Positions 28,101 to 37,100 of a DNA stretch of 64,000 nucleotides are shown here, piece by piece. The stretch lies in contig NZ_JACHIW010000001.1 in assembly GCF_014203395.1 (NCBI RefSeq), forward strand, positions 124,001 to 188,000, read 5' to 3'. Every line of letters begins with the position of its first letter. Position 1 is the first letter of the stretch. Source of the stretch: Saccharopolyspora phatthalungensis (lineage in GTDB: Bacteria > Actinomycetota > Actinomycetes > Mycobacteriales > Pseudonocardiaceae). The notes below the pieces were generated by a model. The model searched no databases and was not told the DNA's origin. It worked only from the letters and a program-made list of their open reading frames with translations. The translations under genes and the position numbers were made by a program.

Positions 28101-31100
28101 CGGCCTGACCGAACTAGACGCGCGCGTACTGGCCGAAGGGCTGCGCGGCGACGGCATCCAGCGGCCCGTTTTTCTCTCGCTGGGCCCGATCCACCACCAC
28201 CAGACGGGACCACGGCCCTACGCACTGATCGAGGCGCCATCAACACAATCCGCGCTGAGCACCCACCCGGCCAGCGCTGCCGATGCGCAGCGGCCCCTGC
28301 TCATCTCCTCGCTAGCCAGGTATGACACACGCCTCACCCGCCTCCGCTCCGTCGGGGTTACCCGGCTGTTGTCGCAGCTGGGGTATCCCGGCACCCAGCA
28401 ACCGATTGTCGTCCTCACCAGCAGACAGGGCGACTTTTTCATCGCCCCGGGCGGGACAGGGAACGTGCCCCCGGCACGAATGGGCGCTGTGCTGGCCGAA
28501 AACCCGGACTATCTTGAGGCGATTCGCGGCGACTGGCGCCGACCGGTCGTGATCGTCCCAGTCGGAGGACCGAACGACCCCGACGCGAGGACCCGGGACT
28601 TCACCGACTTCACAACGGAACTACTGGGTAACCCCGATGCCGACCGGCCCGTCTACATCGCGGAAAACAACATCCGGGCAGACCGGCTCGCCAGCCCGGA
28701 AGACGAGCGTCTCGTGGAGCCCGGCCTGCGACTGCTGACACCCGACCGAATGCGGCCTCCCCCGCCCCGGGACGACATGGTGTCTCACGCCCTGCGCGTC
28801 GGCGTCGACCAGGAATCGGCCGTCAACGCCGTGGCTTTCCCGCCAGGACAAGACCTCCCACCACAATGGACCGGATGGGGCTCGCTGGAGCGCACCTGGT
28901 ACGGGCCCGCTCTTCGGCGCGCGATGAGCGAATTCGACCCGGACCCGCTGTTCGTCTTCGTACCCGTACGGGACGGACAAATAGTAGTCCGCAATGCAAC
29001 CGGCGCACTTGACTCACCGGATCCTGTTGCGCTGGGCCTTCGCATGCAGCGGTCTTCGCAGTTCCAGCACGCCAGCGGCCACATCGACCGCACCGTGGTG
29101 ATCGTGGCGGACTCCTTCGGTCCACGAATTCCCGACTGGTACGCCAGAGCACTCGCCGAAGGACTACGCCGAACCGGTGGCCCACCCCGACCCGTCTACG
29201 TCTACGACGGCTACCACCACGAGGCTTTCGACACCGACGCGGTGCTGAACCGCCTGCGGAACGTGACACCCGAACTGAGCTGGCAGCGGCCTGGAGATGT
29301 CCGTGACCCAGACGATCCGCTGGAAATCGTCCCGCGCTATCGGCGGGATTTGCCACCGAGCTACGACAGCGCCGGAGAAGTCGCCTCCGCAGTCACGGCG
29401 GTCGACAGACAACGCCAAGCAGCCCTGTCCAGCGCCGCCCGCGCAACCCAGCCCGCCGAGGCCACCGAGGCCGAGATCGCCGCCGTACACCTGCGTTGGA
29501 ACGAGCAGTTCCACGAAGCCGAACGCACGCTGAGCACGCTCCCGGCCAACTGGGTGGCCGACCTACAGGCACGGGCTAGGACAATCCTCGGAAACGTGTG
29601 GCCACGCCCCAGACAGGGCGACACCCTCTCGGCGATGGCCATGCAGGGCTTGTGGGACCGGATGACCCAACGGGTCGCGTTCCGCTTGTACCACGACGGC
29701 CGGTCGGAAACCGGCGCGTGGGCAGACGCCGCAGCAATGGCCGCCACCGTTCCATCCCTGCCGGTCGTACTGGCCGTCCGGGGATCGGACGAGCCGGTCA
29801 CCTACCCGGCATGGACCAGATCACCGGGATACGCGCAACACACGCCGGACCGGGATCGGTTGCTGGTGGTGCTGGGCAGCGATCACGCGGTCGTGCCCGG
29901 TGAATTGATCGCCGAGGTACGGCGCTCGGGTGACGATGTGCTGGCGCGGACCGACACCACAGAAGGTCCACAATGGATACTCTTCCGGGCCGACGGGAGC
30001 GAACCGCTGCCGGTGGAAACACCAGCGGAGCTAACCCGGTTGGCCAGCCCGGCACCGTTGATGGTCTTCGGACCTGACGACGATGCCGTGGCGGCCCAGG
30101 CCGAGGCGCTGGCCTCGGGCCTGCCCGGCGTACAGGTCGTGGGCATCCACATCACCCCGGCCGGGAATGCGCAATGGCCAGACGGACAAGCCGGACCGGA
30201 AGAATCCGCCGCGCGCGTATGGCGCGACAGACGATTCGTCGCCGGACTGCCGGTAGTGCTGTTCGGATGTGGCGCCGGACAACAACCGCGACCAGGCGAG
30301 ACTTCCTTCGCACAACGATTCGCCGCAAGCATGCGCTCCTACGTGTGGACAACGAACGCCGGCGCCGTATGGCAGACCAGCGATGGCGCGGTCCACGCCA
30401 CCGAGACAACGGTCACCGCCGACGGGCGGATGCAGCCGGTGTTCACCAACGGCCAGGGAACCGGCCAGTGGTCGCTACTGGGCCCCGACGGACAGGAACT
30501 GCTCTCGCATCGTGGCCCGGAACTGCGGGCCGCGCTGACCGGCTCAACCCCACCGCGCTACCCCGAACAAGCCCGTCCCGAGCCGGTGATCAGGTGGTCG
30601 GAAAACGAGGGTGCCGAGTCCGCCGAGTTCGGCGCTCGTGTCGGTGAGCTCGGTGACCCGACGGCGGAGGCGGAGCTGGCGCGGGCGGAGGCGGAGCGGG
30701 CGCGGGCGGAGGCGCGGCGGGCCCATGAGGCGGGCGAGCCCTACACCGCGGAGGCGTTGGCGGCGAGGTTCGGACGGCCCGCCACATGGGGTATTGCGCG
30801 GCTCGCCGAGATGAGGGAGCAACTGGCCCAGGAGCAGGAGGCGCGAACGGAGGCACGGCGGGCCCGCGCGGAGGGCGTGCCCTACACCGCAGAGGCGTTG
30901 CGGGCGAGGTTTTTACAGGACAGCGAATGGGCCGGGGGGCGGCTTGAGGAGAGCAGGCAGCCGCTCCGTGAGCTGCTGAGCGGGTGGTGGGCCGCGCGTG
31001 AGGATAGCGGGTCGTCCGCCGGGCGGAGGTTGTCCGATGACGACGTGCGCAGGCTGGCCGATGCGGTGGATCTGCGCTACCGCGATGGCGTGGATCGGCG

Positions 31101-34100
31101 GCCGGGAAGCCGTGGTGGGGAACGGCTGCGGGGCAGGCTTGTTCACGTTCTTGAGCTGACCGAGGAACTGGGCGGACAACCCACCGTCGCCGACGTGCGG
31201 GACATTCGCCTGATAGCCGACTGGATCCGGGACACCGGCCGGATGCCCGGACCCACGGTCACCGCCACGGACTTGCACAACGTCATGCAGGAACTGACCG
31301 AGTTCACCACGAACCCTCGCCCGCACGAACTGCGCTACCTGGCCGATGTCCTGCGGCAAGTGGAACAGGAAGGCCAGCAGCGACGGGCGACCGTGCCCGA
31401 ACTACGCGCGCAATGGCGGCATGGAGCCACCCAGGCCGTGACACTGCGGATGGGCGCCCACACCGACAACACCGTCGCCTACCCCGCCAGCACGGCCTCA
31501 TCACGGTGGTGGCGACAATTCCACGGCGGCCGAGTGGACCTCGACCAGCTCCGGCGGGAAATGAGAATCCCCGCAGACCGCGAACCGGTCATCGTCGTGG
31601 TCGAGGCCCGAAGACGCACGGCCGGTGCCGAAAAGTCGTTCCTGATCAGCGACGAGGTCCGCGGTTCGACCGCGCGCCTGGACACCCCACGGGAGCTGGG
31701 TCAGCGCGTGGCCGGAACCGCGCAATACCAGCGGATCGCCACAACCAACCCGCAGGGCCCGGTCGTCCTGGTGGTCACGGGCGGCAACGCCGCACTCGGC
31801 CCACACCTCAGCAGCGACAGACTCGCCCAGGGATTCGCCGACGGACTCAACGCCGGCGGGGACAGCAGCCGGCAGGTCCTGCTTGCCGAGGGCTACATCT
31901 CACACGATCCCGCCGGGCTCGGACTGGTCGGCATCGGGACACCGGCAACCACCCGGCAGCACGCCGGGCTGGTGCTGCCCTCGGGCGTGCAGCCCAGCGT
32001 ACTGGCGCTGCGGCAGGGTTCCACGCGAGAGAACACCATCGCCTACCCCATTGACGCCACGGACAGGGATACGCTCCAGCGGAGGTACGGCCCGGATTCG
32101 GCTAGAACCGTTGGCAGCTCGTCGATCTTCGTGCTGGCACGGATCACAGATCTGGGCGGATTCGTCGTCGCCGATCGGAACACATGGCGAACGCAGCAAG
32201 TGAGCCCACGTGAGTTCGCTCGCCGGGCGATCGAGGATGCCCGCTCCCACGGGATCACGCACCCAGACGACCGCCGCGCACTCGTCGTCGACACATACGA
32301 CAGGGGGCGAGGCGCGCTGCCGGAACGGGCCCGGCAGGAGCTGGCCGAGGGTTTCCGCGAGGCAGGACATCGTGGGCCGGTTCACGTGATGAAATGGGAC
32401 GCTGGGAGAAACCGGCTCATCCGCACTGCCGTGGTTCCGTGGTCGCCGCGAGTGCGGCTTACGATACCGGCGGGCCCCCGCGCGATCGACGCGATCGCGT
32501 ATCCGCACAACAGTGATGAGGAAGCCGCCTGGAGACGCTGGGCGGAATCGGTGCCTAGCCTGGACTGGCTGTCGGCACAGGTACGTGACGAATCACCGAT
32601 CCTCGTGCTAGCGAGCCGGGAGCCTGCATCTTTCGCCTACACCGACCCCGAAACCCGGGATACCAGGCAGGTAAGCGAGGGCGAATTCGGTCGCATCGTG
32701 GCCGGAGAATTGGGCGAGTTAGCGGCCTCGAATCCCGGCAAGACCGTCGTCGTGCTTGCCATGCAGCGGGATTTCGGGGTTGCGATGGGCGAGCAGGCGC
32801 GCCAGAACCTCGCGCGAGGAGTACACCGATACGGCCACGACGGGCCGGTTTATGTTGCTACCGCTGTGGTACGCAATGACGCCGGCCGCCTCCGTCTTAG
32901 GATTCAGGATGTCGCTCTGGCCGGCGGACGTCCACGCGAGACCGAACTGCCGGTGCGCAGCCTCACTTCTCCCGCCAATCCGCGGGGGCATTTGCTGGCG
33001 GCCGGTGGGACCTCGGCGGATGTGGACTGGTGGCGCCGGTGGTCGTCGCGCGGTTTCTGGATGGAAGACCCCGCATCCGTGCTGGGGTCACTGAAACCGA
33101 CGGTTGTACTCTCGCGGTTGTCGGGCGAAGAATTCGTCACACCATCGGGCACCCTGTCAGCCTTCGAATTCGGTCGCCAGCTAGCGCACAGCGCGCCGTA
33201 CCGAACCGAGATCAATGCGCTACCAGACGCCCCGGTCCTGTTGGCGACCGTGGGCGCCGAGACCGGACTCAGCGAACACGCCGCGCATGCGTTCGCCCGC
33301 GGCGTGCGCAGCACCGACCCAGATCGCACGATCTTCGTCACCGACCAAGACTTCCGGCTGCGGAACAACGGGCACGACAGGCTTGTTCTCCCCATTAGCA
33401 TGCTGTCGCCCCCGCGGTTGGTGCCGCTGCCGAACTGGTCCCCGGTCGCCGGGCCGGTCCGACCCGCAGACGACGACTTCGGTCCAGTGGTGACGTATTC
33501 GCCCAACGGAGGACAGCGGCCGCTGCGTGACCTGGACACCGGCTGGATCGCCTCGGAGGTCGGCCACAGCCGGCCATTTGTCGTGGTGGCATCGCCGCAG
33601 CGCGGACGCTTCCTGGTGCTCGATCCGCAGGCCGGGAGGAGTATGGCGATCGGGCCTTCGGACTTCGGCACGATCGTGACCAGAAACGCGGAGTTCCAGC
33701 AGTCCGTCAGCGACGACCCGGCCCGCCCGGTCGTGGTCGTGCTGGAAAATTGGCCGTCCGGATTGACCGAGCAGGACGCGCGATCGCTGGCCGCGGGCTT
33801 GCGCAGCGACGGGATTCGACGCCCCGTCTTTCTTTCGATGGGTGAGTTCACCAACGGGCGGTCGCACGCCCTGATCGAGGCACCATCGGCGCAGTCGGCA
33901 TCGCTCACCCACCCCGCCAGTGCCCTCCAGGCGCAGCGGCCGACGCTTATCTCTTCTTTGCACGAGAGCGACGCCAGGGTCCGTGCACAACTTCGTTCCT
34001 ACGGGCTTTCCCGGCTGCTGACCGAATTGGGGTACCGCAGCCCCCACCAGCCGATCGTCCTGCTCGTAGGTAGGAAGTACTTTCAGTCCATCAACCCAGA

Positions 34101-37100
34101 CGAAGACGAAGTCAATACCACGTTGGCCGCCGAGCTGCGGCGAAATCCGGACTACCTGGAGACGACCCGCGGCGACTGGCGGCGACCGATCGTGATCCTC
34201 CCGGTAGGAGGGCCAGACGCCCCCAACGCCAGCACGCGGGACCTCGCCGGCTTTACCTCCGAACTGCTGGGCGCCCCGAATGCTGACCGACCCGTCTACA
34301 TCGCGGAACATAACGTCCGGGCAAACAGGCTCGCGGTCGCCATTCGGGCAGGCAGTGGTGCCGTGGGGCCCGGCCTGCGACTGCTGACGCAAGGCCAAAC
34401 GGGGCCTCCCGCACGGCAGGTGGATTTCGAGTCCCACGCCTTGCGTGTCGGCGTCAGCCAACGATCGGCCTTCAACGCCGTGGCTTTCCCCGCGGGAAAC
34501 GGCACCATGCAGCGCTGGCGAGAATGGGGCTCATTGGATTACGCCGGGTATGGGCCGATGCTGCGGCGCGCGATAGAGGAATTGGATCCGGACCCGCTGT
34601 TCGTTCTTGTGCAAGTGCGCGACGAACAAATAGTGGTGCGCAGAACCGAAGGAGGCTTGCAGCATGCGTCACCGGATCCTCTTGGAGTGGGCGTACTCAT
34701 CCAGCGTTCCGCACAGTTCCTGCGCTCCGATGCTAAGCACGAGTCGCGAACGGTGGTGATCGTGCCTGACTCGGTGGGTACTTCGTCACTTCCGGATTGG
34801 TACGCCAGAGCACTAGTCGAAGGTCTGCGCCGAGTCGGTGGGCCACCGCGGCCCGTGTACGTCTACGACGGCTTCTACCACGAGGCCGACGATACCGATA
34901 TGGTGCTGGACCGGCTGCGCAGCGTGACACCCGAGCTGCACTGGCGGCAGGCTGACCAGGCCCGCGACCCGGACGCGTCCCGGGAGATCCTGCCGCGCTA
35001 CCAGCGCGATTCACCGCCGAGTTACGACAGCGCCGGAGAAGCCGCGTCCGCGGTAGCGGCGGTCGACCGGCAACGCGAGGCAGCCCTGTCCGGTGCCACC
35101 CGCCCAGCCCAGCCCGCTGAGGTCACGGAAACCGACATCGCGACCCTGCACCGGCGGTGGAGCGAGGAGTTCCGGGAAGCCGAACGCGCATTGAGCGCAC
35201 TTTCCGCCGACTGGGTGGCCGACCTGCAGGCGCGAGCCAGGACGATCCTCGAAAGTTTGTGGCCACGTCCCAGGCAGGGCGACACCCACTCGGCAATGGC
35301 TATGCAGGACCTATGGGACCGAATGGCCCAACGGATCGCCTTCCGGCTCTCCGGCGACGAGTTGGAGACGGGCGCGTGGGCGCAAGCCGCCGCGATGGCT
35401 GCCAGCGTTGTGTCCCTGCCCGCCGTGCGCAGGGTGCCGTCCTCGGACGATTCGGCGCAGTCCTCGGACGAGTCCGCGGAATCCTCGGGACAAGGGGCCT
35501 CGCGTGCCGGCACGGCGGAGCTGGTTTCCGGCGGCGCCGGGGATTTGCCGGGGCCGGGTGTGCAACAGGCATCCGGGCCGTCGGAGGGGCCGCTGCCCAC
35601 CGGTTCCGGACTACCGCGCGAAGTCGCCTCCGGCCCGTCCACTGCCGCCGGTTCCGCATCGGACGCCGTTGGTTCCGCATCGGACGCCGTTGGTTCCGCA
35701 TCGGACGCCGTTGGTTCCGCATCGGACGCCGTCGGTTCCGCATTGGACATGGTCGCTGAGTTCGCCGAGCTAACCGGGCGGATGCAGCGGCATCTGGCGA
35801 CGTTGCCGCCGGATTTCCGTCCGGAAGTGCGTCAGGTGGTCGACCGCACGAGGCGGCAGGTGGCGGCGCGGCAGAACTGGACTCCGGCCCAGTTGGAGAA
35901 CGTCCGCAGCGGCTTGCCGCAGTCGCGGCAGGTGGAGCAGTCGGTGCGGAGCATTCGGCGCCGCATGGTGCGGCAAGCCTATGACCGGGCGCGGGAGTCG
36001 ATGGCCCTGGGACGTGATCCCGTCATGTTCTTCCCCGGAGGCGTGCCGGGGGGTGTGAGTTCCCGGGCCGACGTGCGTTTCGGATTGGAGGTCGAATTCA
36101 GGCTTCCTGACAGGGAATTCTTCGACGGACGGCTGGAAAGTCTGGGCACGCGGCTGCGCGACCAGGGGCTGGTGGACTGGCTAGACGCGGTATCGAGCCT
36201 GCTCACCCCGGATGAGGCCAACGCCGCGGTAACCGGCGGGAAGTGGGCCTTGGTCGGGACGGCGGCCGATAACCAGGTGGCGGTGGTATCGCCGGTCCTG
36301 CGTGCCGGTGCCTGGACCGATGTGGCCCGGGTGTTGGAGGCGGCACGCGGGTTTGGCGGTGATGCACGGGAGTCCGCAGGGCGCGTGAATGTCAGTCTCG
36401 ACTGGCCGTTGACGCCCGAGCACTACGTGCGTCTGGCGCAGTTGGTCAAGGCATTCGAGGCGCTGCTGTACCGGTTGGGCAACGTCGAGGGCAGCGGGGC
36501 CCACCGTAACCTCAAGGGGGTAGGACCTATGCCGCTTCCGGTGGCCCTCGGCACCTTGGGTCAGGGCGAGAAAACGCAGCATCCATACGACCCGGTGGCT
36601 TTCCTGAACTCGAACAAGCGCGACACGGTGAGGTTCCATCTTGACGAGCGGGATGGGCACGGCCGCACGGAGTTCCGGTTGTGGGCGGGGAGCCTGAAAC
36701 CCGCGATGTGGCAGGCGCGTGCCGAGTTGAGCGCGGCTATGGAGCTGGCTGTCACCGATCCCACGATTTACCGGGCGCTGGAGCAGCGAATGATCGAGCC
36801 GGATCTGCTGGGCCGTGCGGATCCTGGACTGGGCGAGGACGCCAGACTGGAGCAGCTGCTGGATTTCCTAACGCTGTTGCCGCTGGGCCCGGCCGCGCAG
36901 ACGCAGCTGGTGCAGCTTTTCGCCGCGACCCGGCCGTGGCAGGACACGGGCGACAACGATCCCGAATACAGCGCGCAAACGGTCGGCCTGCCCGACGACT
37001 CGATGCTGCTGCCCACCCCCGGGACCTCGAAGGCCAGCGCGGTCGCGGCCGCCTACTCCTACCAGCTCTACGAAAACGCGAACCTGATCCTGGCCAGTGC

